A DNA stretch of 64,000 bases, taken from the NCBI RefSeq assembly GCF_905171765.1, contig NC_053390.1, forward strand, positions 136,726,820-136,790,819. Reading direction: 5' to 3'. The notes under the pieces were generated by a model. The model did no database searches. It had not been told where the DNA came from and saw only the letters and a program-made list of their open reading frames with translations. Source of the stretch: Bufo bufo (taxonomy: Eukaryota; Chordata; Amphibia; Anura; Bufonidae). The first letter of the stretch is position 1, and every line of letters starts with the position of its first letter. The translations under genes and the position numbers were made by a program. This document shows, one piece after another, positions 21,261 through 33,468 of the stretch.

Positions 21261-24200
21261 GCTCTAGGCAGACTAGGAAAATGGCAACCACCCCTCCCAT
21301 CATCAAATCCATAAAAAAATGACCTTCCTCTATACTAAAGAGATTAAAGAAACATTTTAAAAGAGGGTGTCACATGCATAAGAAATGTAAATCCATTGAT
21401 TCACAGGTGACATCTCCGCTATGTTGAGATATTTCCTTTTCTTCTCCATTTGATCCAGACCATCATGCGGAGAGACATCTTTGGGCCAAGCGTGTGCATC
21501 CTTCTCTGCTAAAGAAGATACCAGTATTAATAAATGACACATGGTAGATGGGGGCCTGTTACAGATTTTGCATTAAGGCCCAGGAGATTCAGGCTACATC
21601 TCAGACTTTAACTTTGATTGTTTCTGCAGCCCATCCCCACCCTTTATAGCACAGAAAGCCTCTAGCCAGTTGCCCCTTTTAACAATGTCATCCTGTTGCT
21701 TCCACCAATACTGTGTCTGTTGCTGCCCCATGTGCTCACATTACTGTAATGTCAGTGCTGCCTAATATTGTCCTGCCAAAATAAAAGTGCCTAAGCAGAT
21801 TTAGAAGTCATAAATGATGGGTCCCAAAGCAGACTTTAAGCAACAAACCCCATACCAGACCCCAAAATAGATTCAAAAACTGAAAATTAATGGGGTTGTT
21901 CAGCCATGTTTTTTTTTATTGCTTATAAAGGTTTAAAATAATAAAAGTAGTGATACCTTACTGACCCCTGGCTCTTGCTTCCCAATTAGTGACCACAGCA
22001 GACTTGGAAGTCCAGAAGTCTAGCAAGGACACATGAAGTAGTGGAGAGAGAGTGGTGGGGATCAGAATTAATACTGACTCCCACACCAGACTCTAGAATT
22101 AATACAGACTCTGCCACCAGACCCTAGAATTAATACAGACCCCCACACACACACACACCAGACCCAATACAGACCCCCACACCAGACCCCTTAATTAATG
22201 CAGACCCCCAGATCAGCCTCAGATTCATACAGATTCCATATCATCCCCAAAAATTCCTATAACAGTAGACAAATAAGAACTGGTCCTAGGTAAATCCTAG
22301 GACCCTAAGGCGGGGGGGACCTAGTAAGCCCTATCTATCTAAATACAGAGCACGCATTTGAAAGGGACGATCCTGATAAGATGTCATCCCCGTTATTCAT
22401 AGTGTAGTCCACTGGCTTATATGCTATTGCTTTTATGGCCACCTGACTCTTTCACCATGGGATCAGGCAGTTTTTTTTTTACTGGCCTGTACTTGCGTTT
22501 ATGCTATCTAGGCTCCTTTTGTACCAATGAACCCCTGATGTGTCTGGTGACAATGGACAGAAACGTGTCACACCTGGTGGTGAGTTAGGAGCAACATAGG
22601 GTTTTATATGATTAATGATACACTTAACCTACTGGACATTCCAGATGTTCTTAACTATTGATATTTATTCTATTGTTTGAGTCCTTGAATTTAGATTCTG
22701 AGTATCAGTGTTTTGTATTGTTTACTTTTGTTTTAATTAGCTTTACATTCCCCTCTTGGTTTTGCTGGTGATAATTACAGGGATGATGTTGCGGTGGAAT
22801 TGTCTATATGTATATTTGCAATAATATGGAAAAATATTAATGCTAATAGCTAAAATGTAATGTTACATAACAATATAAAAAATGGAATAACAACAGCATT
22901 AATAAGGTTTTATGTTGCAAACATATCTGTCAGCAGGTTTAAAATAGGTACTGCTTATGTAATTGGACATTTGACACCATTAAATAAGGGTGGGGCTGTA
23001 CAGACTTCTTGTGTATTTGGATAGTGTGGTCTTTGGCAGCTACACATATCTAGTGTAGAATATTGGCAGGTATAGTATATTAAAAAGGAATGTAAATGTT
23101 TAGTTTTCTAAACCTTGGAAGCTGTCTCTATTTAAAAGAGGTTATTAGAGACAAAAAAAAGAAAAAACTTTTGCAGGGTGGCTAAGAGGGTAAGACTTCT
23201 TAAAAAGAACCCCACTTACTTTTCAATGGGCCCTGGTTCCAGTACGGAAGCTCCTGTCCAACGCCGTGCTTGTGGTCTACATTCACGCTAACCCTGCCGG
23301 CCACTCCCCAGTGGTGACCAGGGTTGCTAACCAGATTTTATCTTTTCTTCTGGGCAACTTATCTCAAAATCATGCACAGTCAACATTTTTTATGGACAGA
23401 TTGGCAAACCATGCTGAATGATAAAGATAATACGTGTCTATAGCTCAATATACTGATAATACCTAATTACCAGCATTTAAAATGATGATAATTACCACCA
23501 AAATAATCTAGTCAAGTACAACCACATCTATTCATTTTCACAGACACAGGAAAAAAGTTGCCTATTTTTTAGGATTGTCCTTAAATTTCAGGAAGGTTGG
23601 CAACCCTGGTGGTGATGCGTCATAAGCAGCACGTGAGTGCCAAGCCTCAGCGATTCTTGTGTCTGTGGTGTTTTTGTCTCCATCAGCCTCTTCTCTGGAT
23701 ACATTATTAACTAAAGCAGAACTATCATTTGTCTGGAAAGGTCAGATCACAAATGTTATATTAATCCAAATGTAATTGAGAAGAATGGCTAGGTGTGGGC
23801 CAATTAGGTTATGTTTATTGTCACGGAGGCTAAAGATAGAAACCTAAGGAGGCCGAGGCCAGATCATTATAATTATGGCAGTCAATATGCTGTGATAAAT
23901 GGTGTTTTTCAGAGGGTTCTTCATGCTGTACTTTTATGAATAACAGAATAACACAACCCCATACAAACACCTTCCACTAATAGTAAATTATATTACAGGA
24001 CATTATTCACTGGGACCTAAACTGGAACCTTGTTTAATAACAAGACAGTGAGTCCAAGGATTTAGTGATCTCTGCAATAAGCCCACTATCGGCAAAGGCA
24101 AAAATAACATCTGAAACACCACAAAGTATAGACATATTAGAGGTGGATATATTTTTTTTATGGGCTCTGGGTCCTGTACTGTAGAACCTTTTCCTCTAAT

Positions 24201-24800
24201 GTGTCATGTACGGTGCCATACAGAGTCCTTGTCAATCTGTATTGCAAATCCATAGGCACTTTGGGGGAGATTTATCATTGGCTTTATGCTAGAACACTAG
24301 CCTTAAAAAGCTGCAAATTTTGGCACATGCATAATTTTTACAACAATTTGTGACTTTTGGTCATGTTCCGCTGCTCACAGCATGGCCCCCAGTGGCCCAG
24401 TGAATTTACTATAACTTACACCAGGTCATGGCACCTTACTGTTTCCTAAATAAGCCTTAAGGTGCCCACACACCTTCAATAGCTGCCAAACAAACTTTGG
24501 ACCAACAGCAGTCGCTTGTGAGTCCCCCACGTGCATACATGGTTGGCTTGGCCGAGTGTGCATGTTTTTTCGATGGGGAGAGAGGAGAAAGCCGCTGCCA
24601 GGCAACAAAAAGACTGAGCAAGAAAATGTATTTATTTTTTTGTCCGTCATTTTCTCCCGTGCCATCACTCCTCTTTTGGAGTAGTTTTGAAAAATCTACT
24701 CCACTTAACGTTTCAAAGGCAATAAAAGTTCCATGTACAAAATAGGCAAAGAGATCGGTAAAGATAATTATGGAAAGGTTATCAATTCTGACTACCAACT
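21261..24800. other. No gene recognised; small tandem repeats
   Basis: A degenerate tandem array with ACCAGACCCTAGAATTAAT units lies at about 22080-22215 and includes a short (CA)n at 22142-22158. TTAAGGTGCCCACACACC near 24456 looks like a single TTAA-type MITE end without its partner. The rest shows no coding motif on either strand. Confidence 0.4.
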
Positions 24801-25061
24801 CTGCTGATCAGCTGTTAGAGGCCTTGGCCCTCTGTGAGCGCTTAGCCCTCTTCCTAGGCCAGTAAGCCAGTGACCTTACCGCACATCGGCCACATGGCCT
24901 AGACGCAGCTCATTGTCATTCAAGTGAATGGGCCTGAGCTGCAGTATCGAGCGCTGCCATTATCCAATGTACGGTGCTGTGCTTGGTGAGCTGTTAGGAG
25001 GCCGCAATGCACACCAGAGCTCTGGTGAGTGGAGCAGCTTCTTCTAACAGCTGATCAGCAG
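24801..25061. repeat. Inverted repeat with 18-bp perfect arms, probable MITE core
   Basis: CTGCTGATCAGCTGTTAG (24801-24818) is mirrored as CTAACAGCTGATCAGCAG (25044-25061). The GATCAGCTGTT module occurs in several TTAA MITEs of this window, so this is probably an old T2 core whose ends have decayed. Confidence 0.55.
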
Positions 25062-25387
25062 GGATAACAGGAGTTGGACCCTTTCCAATCTGTAATTGAG
25101 AAAGTTACAAGTCCAGCAACTGGACTTATATCTTCAACAGAAAATACAAGTCCAGTTGCTCTAACTTATTACTACTGATATAATAACCTGTAATAGTTAT
25201 CACACTACTTCTGCTGCCAGTGAACAGTATTAAAAATATCTCTAAAACAGATATCAGAATACCTGTTTTTAGCCCTCTAAAACAAATAAAATTAACAAAT
25301 ATCTACCATGCAATATAACCATAAAAAATTGATAAAACCTACCATCATACAGTATACCTACAACAACAGAAAAATCAAAAAATATGT

Positions 25388-27991
25388 CCTTAGCCCTTCC
25401 CGACATATGACGTAATAGTACGTCATGGCGGCAAGTGACTTGCTGCATTTTGACGTACTATTACATCATGGTGATCGGGGCATGCCCGATCACTGCAGGA
25501 GCCTGGCAGTCCCTGATAGCCGGGCCCCTGCTGCATCCCCTGGGATTAACAACTTCTATGCCGCGGTCAGTGCTGACCGCGGCATAAAAGGGGTTTGCGG
25601 CGGGTGAGGGAGCTCATCGGGTCTCCGCGCTGCTGTGGCGGGGACCCGATGGGTGACAAGGCAGCCCGATGCCTTGCATAGGCTGCCCAATGCCTTGCAT
25701 GGCATCGGGACCTGCCTTCTACGGGTGCCGAGGAGATCCAGCCCCAAACATATTAGCTATTGCCGCGTCCGTATCGACCGGCTCTATAAAAATATCACAT
25801 GACCTAACCCATCAGATGAACACCGTCAAAAACATAAAAGAAAAACTGTGCTAAAAAAAAAAAATTTTGTCACCTTACATCACTAAAAGTGCAACACCAA
25901 AAAGGCGTATTCCCCCAATAAAACAGTCACCTCATACCTCAGAAAATGAGCCCCTACATAATAAAATCGCTCAAAAAAAAAATATAGCTCTCAGAACATG
26001 GAGACACTAAAACATAATTTTTTTTGTTTCAAATATGCTATTATTGTATTAAAGTGCATAAATAAAAAAAGTATACATATTAGGTATCGCAGCATCCGTA
26101 ACAACTAAAATATCACATGACCTAACCCCTCAGCTGAACACGGTAAACAAAAATTAAATAAAAACAGTGCAAAAAAAGCCATTTGTTACCTTACATCACA
26201 AAAATTGCAGCACCAAGCGATTACAAAGGCGTATGCCCCCAAATCAAACCGTCATCTCATTCCAAAAAAAATGAGATTCTACCTAAGACAATCAGTCAAA
26301 AAAAAATAAAAAATATGACTCTCAGACAATGGAGGCACTAAAATATGATTTTTTTTTTGCTTCAAAACGGCTATTATTGTGTTAAAGTGAAATTAAAAAA
26401 AAGTAGACATATTATGTATTTCCACGTCCGTAACAACCTGCTCTATAAAAATATCACATGACCTAACCCCTCAGGTGAACACCTTAAAAAAATAAAAATA
26501 ATAAATAAAAACAGTGCCAAAAAGGCAATTTTTTGTCACCTAACATCGCATAAAGTGCAACACCAAGCGATCAGAAAGGCATATGCCCCCCCAAAATAGT
26601 ACCAATCAAACCATCACCTTATCCTGCATAAAATGAGACCCTCCCTAAGACAATTGGTCAAAAAATAAAAAAGCTATGGCTCTCAGAACATGGAGACACT
26701 AAAACATAAAAAAAGTATTGTTTCAAAGATGCTATTATTGTGTTAAACTGAAATAAATAAGAAAAGTATACATATTAGGTATTGCCACGTCCATAATGAC
26801 CTGCTCTATAAAAATATCACATGACCTAACTCCTCAGATGAACGCCGTAAAATTAAATAAATAAAAACTGTGCCAAAATTACCAATTTTTTGGTCACCTT
26901 GCCCCAAAAAGTGTAATAATGAATGATCAAAAAATCATATGTACCCAAAAATGGTACCAATAAAAACATCAACTCTTCCTACAAAAAAGAGCCCACAAGA
27001 CGATTAGCAAAAAAATAAGGGTTGGTTTCCCAAAGACTTTTATTAGGACGTAAAGCAAACAGAATGCATTCTGTCTGGGTATTTCATTATTTTCCGTTAT
27101 AACCATGTTATAACGGAAAGCCATAACGGAATCCCTAACGCTAGTGTGAACCCATGCTAAGGCTTTTTCAAAAATTCCTTATTATGTAAAACTGAAACAA
27201 ACAAACAAAGAAAGTAGACATATTTGATATCATTGCGTCCGTAACAACATGCTCTATAAAAATAGCACATGATCTACCCTGTCAGATGAATGTTATAAAA
27301 AATAAAAACTGTGCCAATACAGCCATTTTTTGGTTACCTTGCCTCAGAAAAAACTTAATATAGAGCAATTAAAAATCATATGTACCCCAAAACAGTACAA
27401 ATAAAACTGCCACCTTATCCCCTAGTTTCCAAAATGGGGTCACTTTTTGGGAGTTTTTACTGTAAGGGTGCATCAGAGGGGCTTCAAATGGCACATCTGA
27501 AAATCAGTCCAGCAAAATCTGCCTTCCAAAAATCATGGCACTCCTTTTCTTTTGCGCCCTGCCATGTACCCTTACATCAGTTTACGACCACAAGTGGGGT
27601 GTTTCTGTAAACCGCAGAATCACGGTAATAAATATTGAGTTTTGTTTGGCTGTTAACCCTCGATGTATTAAAGAAAAAAATTTATTAAAATGGACAAACC
27701 TGAAAAAAATGTAATCTCCATTTTCCTTTAAGGGTTAACAAAGTTTGTAAAATCAGTTTTAAGTAACTTGAGGGGTGTAGTTTCTACAATGTGGTAATTT
27801 ATGGGTGGTTTCTATTATGTAAGCCCACAAAGTGAAGTACATCATGAAGTACAATGTTTCACGAGAAAACAATCTCTGAATGGCTTGGATAAATAAGTGT
27901 TCCAAAGGTATTACCACCCAAAGTGACACATGTCAGATTTGCAAAAAATGGCCTGGGCAGAAGGGTGAAAACTGGCCTGGGGTGGAAGGGG
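25388..27991. repeat. 2.6-kb interspersed repeat with five tandem internal modules
   Basis: It begins CCCTTCCCGACATATGACG with a local palindrome around ACGTAATAGTACGT and ends TGGGGTGGAAGGGG next to TTAA, giving short CCCTTCC/GGAAGGG ends. Inside are five diverged units of about 330-450 bp, starting near 25750, 26075, 26405, 26765 and 27212. Each carries CATATTAGGTATCGC, CTCTATAAAAATATCAC and GCTATTATTGTG blocks. There is no ORF. A shorter array of the same unit is at 44330-45230. Confidence 0.7.
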
Positions 27992-27995
27992 TTAA

Positions 27996-28550
27996 AGGGC
28001 ATGTGTCAGCAGATTTGTACCAATGAAACTGGCTGACCTGTTACATGTGCACTTGGCAGCTGAAGGCGTCTGTGTTGTTCCCATGATCATATGTGCCCGC
28101 ACTGCTGAAAAAAATTATGTTTGAATATATGCAAATGAGCCTCTAGGAAGGGGCAACAGGGGCGTTGTCATTACACCTAGAGGCTCTGCTCTTTCTGCAA
28201 CTGCCGCACCTTCTCCAGTTTAATTGACAAGGCCAGGCAGTATAAAAGTGATCACACCTAGCCTTGACTTTTCCTAAAGTCTTGCGCTGCACCATGCGCT
28301 TCAGTTTCTGGTGCAGGTGTGGTACAGGAAAGAGGCTTGCAGCACAGAAGAGAACCGCCGGTGAGCCACTTACTGTACCTGTACTGTTCCTGTGCCGGAT
28401 ACTGAAGCACACAGCACAAGATTTTAGGAGGAGTCGGGGCCCAATGAGATCACGTTTACACTGCCTGGCTCTGTCAAAGTACAGAGGGTGCAGCAGAGGA
28501 ACTGATCCTGCAGGTGTAACGGCAACACCCCTGAGGCTCAATATGTTTAT
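27996..28550. mobile_element. T2/Kolobok-like MITE, left part
   Basis: TTAA at 27992-27995 is followed by AGGGCATGTGTCAGCAG. An inner segment (28120-28200) has ATGCAAATGAGCCTCTAG and its mirrored CTAGAGGCTC, the same arrangement as in the palindrome 41143-41830. No right terminus is found before the mariner at 28554. Confidence 0.6.
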
Positions 28551-28553
28551 ATA

Positions 28554-29245
28554 CAGGGTGGGCCATTTATATGGATACACCTTAATAAAATGGGAATGGT
28601 TGGTGATATTAACTTCCTGTTTGTGGCACATTAGTATATGTGAGGGGGGAAACTTTTCAAGATGGGTGGTGACCATGGCGGCCATTTTGAAGTTGGCCAT
28701 TTAGAATCCAACTTTTGTTTTTTCAATAGGAAGAGGGTCATGTGACACATCAGACTTATTGGGAATTTCACAAGAAAAATAATGGTGTGCTTGGTTTTAA
28801 CGTAACTTTATTCTTTCATGAGTTATTTACAAGTTTCTGACCACTTAATAAAATGTTCTCAATGTGCTGCCCATTGTGTTGGATTGTCAATGCAACCCTC
28901 TTCTCCCACTCTTCACACATTGATAGCAACACCGCAGGAGAAATGCTAGCACAGGCTTCCAGTATCTGTAGTTTCAGGTGCTGCACATCTCGTATCTTCA
29001 CAGCATAGACAATTGCCTTCAGATGACCCCAAAGATAAAAGTCTAAGGGGGTCAGATCGGGAGACCTTGGGGGCCATTCAACTGGCACACGATGACCAAT
29101 CCACTTTCCAGGAAACTGTTCATCTAGGAATGCTCGGACCTGACACCCATAATGTGGTGGTGCGGAAGTTAACATGCAGTGTAGGAATTTTTGGACATTT
29201 CACATGAAGTGATAAATTAAAATGTCCAGTGCTGGCACAAAGAAA
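28554..29245 (-). mobile_element. Mariner-like transposon relict, one end only
   Basis: The left edge shows CAGGGTGGGCCATTTATATG after TA (28552-28553), a recognisable mariner-type terminus. A minus-strand transposase fragment follows. The other end is missing; a TTAA palindrome begins at 29257. Confidence 0.7.
28816..29220 (-). pseudogene. Mariner-like transposase C-terminal fragment
   Basis: On the minus strand the block SAPPHYGCQVRAFLDEQFPG (about 29162-29103) and WPPRSPDLTPLDFYLWGHLK (about 29079-29020) are the last two catalytic regions of an IS630/mariner transposase. The final Asp is in TPLDFYLW. The residue that should be Asp before GAPPHY is not Asp in this copy (M-L-T-S-A-P-P-H-Y). 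The N-terminal half is absent. The C-terminus ends in a run of polar residues at 28816. Confidence 0.75.
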
Positions 29246-29256
29246 CTTTTCCTTAA

Positions 29257-30014
29257 AGGGCTTATGTCACCCCCCAAAAGTCATTTTTCATTTTTGGGCT
29301 AATTAAAATCCTTATAGTGCGATTATTCAATATATAGTGATCTTACCTTTTTCGGTTGTTTCGTTTCTTTAAAAACCGCACTTTTATAATATGTTAATTA
29401 CCTTGCTACCAGCAAGTAGGGCAGTTACTTGCTGGTAGTCGCCGCATCCTCCTTTCCAAAAAACGCCCCCTCCTCCTGTTGATTGACAGGGCCAGCGAGC
29501 GTTCTCCTCCTCCGGCTGGCCCTGTCTGCAATTCAAATCCCGCGCCTGCGCCTTACGTGTCTTTATTCGGCGCAGGCGCTCTGAGAGAAGGACGCTCGCT
29601 TCCTCAGCACTCCCTCAGTGCGCCTGCGCCAATGACGTCACCTCTAAACCCGAAATAGAAGACGTCATCGGCGCAGGCGCACTGAGGGAGTGCTGAGGAA
29701 GCGAGCGTCCTTCTCTCAGGCGCAGGCGCGGGATTTGAATTGCAGACAGGGCCAGCCGGAGGAGGAGAGCACTCGCTGGCCCTGTCAATCAATAGGAGGC
29801 GGGGGCGTTTTTTGGAAAGGAGGATGCGGCGGCTACCAGCAAGTAACTGCCCTACTTGCTGGTAGCAAGGTAATTAACATATTATAAAAGTGCGGTTTTT
29901 AAAGAAACTAAACAACAGAAAAAGGTAAGAGCACTATATATTGAATAATCGCACTATAAGGATTTTAATTAGCCCAAAAATGAAAAATGACTTTTGGGGG
30001 GTTACAGAAGCCCT
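29257..30014. mobile_element. 758-bp near-perfect palindromic TTAA MITE (T2/Kolobok type)
   Basis: TTAA is at 29253-29256 and 30015-30018. The arms, about 375 bp each, are nearly identical inverted copies, starting AGGGCTTATGTCACCCC and ending GGGGGTTACAGAAGCCCT. The core is CpG-rich, with GCGCCTGCGCC and TGACGTCA (29633-29640), and its other arm carries GACGTCATCGGCGCAGGCG. Open frames here are mirror artefacts. Confidence 0.92.
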
Positions 30015-30018
30015 TTAA

Positions 30019-30355
30019 TAAAAAAATTGCAAGCAAAGCAAACAACTTTAGTACCAACACGTAGCTCTTTCCTTTACACAGTGATCTGTACAAGGGTGAG
30101 CTGAGATCAGTCAGATCACTTGTTCCTCTGTTTTGCTAGATAATTAGGAATTGTTGACAAATGCTTAATGTGAATGGCAGCTCTATGCTGACTCGTACAT
30201 CCTGTTTCATGACTATTATTTTCCAGTAAAAGTCAGAGAACTCTGCAAAGCAAGATATGGATCAAGGTTGATTTCTCAAGTCATTTTATGGCTGAAACAT
30301 CACCCACACTGTAAGCATATTGGCCTTGTTAACTCCATGAAGCACATATAAAATA
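30019..30355. other. No gene recognised
   Basis: No repeat terminus or coding motif is seen. Confidence 0.35.
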
Positions 30356-30359
30356 TGAG

Positions 30360-30771
30360 AGCTTTATTAGTTTATGGTTCTGTTCCGTTTTTCCATTCCG
30401 TTTTTCCATATGGCATATACAGTAATTACATAGAAAAAATTGGGCTGGGCATAAAATTTCCAATAGATGGTTCCGCAAAAACGGAATGGATACAGAAGAC
30501 ATACGGAGTACATTCCGTATGTGTTCCATTTTTTTTGCGGACCCATTGACTTGAATGGAGCCACGGAACGTGATTTGAGGGCAATAATAGGACATGTTCT
30601 AGCTTTGAACAGAACGGAAAAATGGAAATACAGAAATGGAATGCACACGGAGACACCAGTTTTTTTTGCTGACCCATTGAAATAAATGGTTCAGTATAAG
30701 TAACGCATACTGAACTCAAAAAACGGCCACTATACTGAATGCAAAAAACATTTGTGTGTATGAGCCCTAAA
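30360..30771. mobile_element. PIF/Harbinger-like MITE, right end clear, left end decayed
   Basis: The right terminus TTGTGTGTATGAGCCC is followed by TAA. The body has repeated TTCCGTTTTTCCA and TGCGGACCCATTGA motifs, typical of the same MITE group as 43840-44069. The left terminus is not clear. Confidence 0.5.
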
Positions 30772-30779
30772 ACTAATGG

Positions 30780-31612
30780 GACACCTGCAGGAGTCACCTA
30801 TGATTAGGTCAAAAATGGGTCAGACATGCACATTTTAAAACCCCTAAAGTCATAATTCCAAACAAAATTCATACCTGAATGAGTATACAAAAAAATATAT
30901 ATATATTTATATGACTATATGAATAAAGTGCATATGCATTAGCTAAAAAAGACCAACCTTGTAAAACAATGATAAAAAGTTATAATGAGAGTCATAAATG
31001 ATGTGAAATGCAAAAAAAAAAAAAAATAGAGAATGTGGCACATTTACTAAGGCTAGCACTTCATATAGCAGTCTTATTAAAACGTAATTTGGAGTGAGAT
31101 GTGACAAATGTATTAAGAAGTGGACACCTTGTAATGAATTTCTCACATCTTGTGCTGTCCATGCACCTGAAAATGAAATGTATAACAGCTGTACGATGGC
31201 GAATATATCCGTTTTAATTTACACCAGTTTTCTGCCATAAATTATATTTAATATGTCGCGTTGTGGAGGACCAACCTCTTTCTGCAAAAAAGTTGCCGAT
31301 TTTTGCACAAAATGTTGGTTGCACAAATATCTCCTACACCAGAAAACATACTCAAAAACTTGGCACATATGCCCCACAGACCGAAGTCCTTGTTCAATAT
31401 ACTGTGTTATCTGTATCACTTCCTCACCATTTTCAAGATCATTGCTTAATGTCATGGAATCATGACCTCCATTGCTTATATCCAGAGGCTGAAAATTTGT
31501 CCTGGTTATGTGACAAGACACAACTGCCTTGTAACTGAAACGAGTCAGGAACATCACAGTCTCTGCAAATAAACAATAAAGATTTCTAATACAAGCCTAG
31601 ATCTTGAAAACA
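30780..31612. other. No gene recognised
   Basis: AT-rich. A 112-residue minus-strand frame (31557-31219) and three overlapping plus frames lie at 31250-31540. None has a recognisable domain, and the region lacks repeat ends. I cannot say whether this is old transposon or unique intron. Confidence 0.35.
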
Positions 31613-31616
31613 TTAA

Positions 31617-31905
31617 AGGGGTTTTCCAAGACGGTATCTGATCGGGGAGGGTCCGACTCCTGGGACCCCTGTTGAACAGCTGTCTGAGAAGGCGTCAAGG
31701 CCTTCTCTGAGCTCACCAAGCACAGCACTGTACATTGTATAGTGGCCATGTGAACGATCAATATGACGTCAGTGGCCTAGGAAAAGCTGCCAGAAGGCCG
31801 TGGCACTCACATGAGCGGCAGTGCCTTCTCCAACAGCTGATCGGCAGGGGCCCCAGGTGTTTTTGACCCCCCACCGATCAGATACTGATGATGACCTATC
31901 ATGGT
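31617..31905. mobile_element. T2/Kolobok-like MITE, right end decayed
   Basis: TTAA at 31613-31616 is followed by AGGGGTTTTCCAAGACG. Arms with TGATCGGGGAGGGTCCGA and its mirror CCGATCAG surround a core with GAACAGCTGTCTGAGAAGGC and CCTTCTCCAACAGCTG. The right TTAA is not found. Confidence 0.65.
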
Positions 31906-31959
31906 GAGTGCAAGCACACCCATGTCGCAGGTAATGTTTTTGAAAAATAAATAATTATA

Positions 31960-32910
31960 TTTTTATATCAACGATGTGCACCGAGAGGCTGACCCTAAAA
32001 TCAGCACATGCGAAGCTTCGGTTCCCACATCGGGGACAGCTGTCCACTCTCTGAGAGTACAGTCAGCGCAGTTCAGATCTCAGAGAGGGCCCCGTACCTG
32101 GGAACCAAACCGTGCATGCAGAGGTGCACGCGCGCGATATCAGGATCAGGCATCCAAACAATGAGGATGCCTGGCGCTGTCAATCAGTGCAGGTGGGGGG
32201 GGGAGGAAGGGGAGCATCGGGGGCCTCAGTCAGCTCCTCATTAACATAAAAATACAAGTATACATTTCTGTAAAACGGTACCTCTGCTTTTTGTAACAGA
32301 GGTGTCATTGCACTCAGCATTATCAACCCTATCTGACAGTATACCTGTTTAATAGGGTTGCCTATGTTGACAGATGCTCTTCAAACAGACCTGCTAACTC
32401 CTGCTGTCAGTAAAAGAAATTCTAATATTCTTCTCTCCAAACACATTGCTTTTCTTGGGCCGTTCTGGTCTATATAAGTGTGAGCCGTTACCCGATGTGA
32501 CACCTTGGTTACATTATTTGCAGTACTAATCTGTTAAATAGACCCTCACTTGCACAATAATATATCTGCCATGCTCTCATTGTCCAGTTTTTGCTATCAC
32601 AGGCAAAATTAGTTTTTGTTTAGACATGAACTGGAATACTTTTGAGAGCAGCAACGCAACCGTGCCGTGGCATGTTACTGGCTTATCTAGTCAAACGTGA
32701 GACTACATTAATCCAGTTACCTCTGGGTAAGCAAGTTCATGGCATTTTTCTATCAGATGAGTCTTCTCTGCACTCTCCAACTGTGAGTGATGATGAAGGG
32801 AAAACCATTTTCTCATGTTTTTTATCATAAATCCTATAATAACGCTCTTATTTCTGCCTAATATGAAAGCATGCAATTAGCTGGTATTCATTTTACAGGT
32901 TTCTAGAGTG
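31960..32910. other. Probable decayed MITE, then no gene recognised
   Basis: 31975-32400 is GC-rich, with a G run at 32194-32204 and a right end like TTGACAGATGCTCTT, which resembles other T2 right ends. 32400-32910 holds an open frame (32642-32830) without motif or convincing splice sites. Confidence 0.35.
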
Positions 32911-32918
32911 GGCATTAA

Positions 32919-33176
32919 AGTGGTAGTCTGGGATTTTCAAAAATGTGAGAGGAGGCAATGTGATAAAATAGAAAAAGACATTACTTATGGTACTTCCTTC
33001 ACCTAACCACAGAGGGTAGTGATTGGCTGCAGTGGCCACGTACATGAGGTGATGCCTTTGCTTCAGGGCCACTGGAAAAAAAAAAATGGCAGTGCTGGAG
33101 CAGCGGTTCCCCCCCCCCCCCCCCCCCCCACATTGTCTATTGTTATCCACAATTTTTAAAAGCCTGGACAACTCCT
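32919..33176. mobile_element. T2/Kolobok-like MITE (about 258 bp)
   Basis: TTAA at 32915-32918 is followed by AGTGGTAGTCTGGGATTTT. The right end AAAAGCCTGGACAACTCC is its imperfect mirror, with the right TTAA mutated to TTAT. A 22-base C run lies near 33108-33129. Confidence 0.65.
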
Positions 33177-33465
33177 TTATTCCCTCAGTGACCACCTATA
33201 TGCCTTTTTACAGAAGTTGCAAAGACGCTTTAGCTCCCATGAGAGCTGGGCTCCTGCTCTAATGGTCTGGACTAGCAGAAGCGCCGATACAGGCCATTTA
33301 ACCCCTAAGTGGTTTAGAGGGAGAGGACTCCCTCTGATTCCCATTGGCACCCCACAAATGAAATAGCGTGATGCCAGTGTATTCGCATGGCAGCCTGGGG
33401 CCTACTGTATATCCATATCTCTCTGGCACAGCATGCTGATGACTGGCAGTATATCACTGGCAGTA
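33177..33465. other. No gene recognised
   Basis: Short unassigned stretch between two MITEs. Confidence 0.3.
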
Positions 33466-33468
33466 TAA

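Noticed and set aside
28143..28704. Overlapping open frames of 185 and 146 codons on opposite strands
   Set aside because: They span a T2 MITE and the mariner terminus, have no domain, and mirror each other in inverted-repeat DNA.
31219..31557. Minus-strand 112-codon frame
   Set aside because: No domain, no start or poly(A) context, and overlapping plus frames of similar quality suggest chance.
32642..32830. Open frame of 62 codons with Ser/Asp-rich end
   Set aside because: No credible splice sites around it and no similarity that I recognise.
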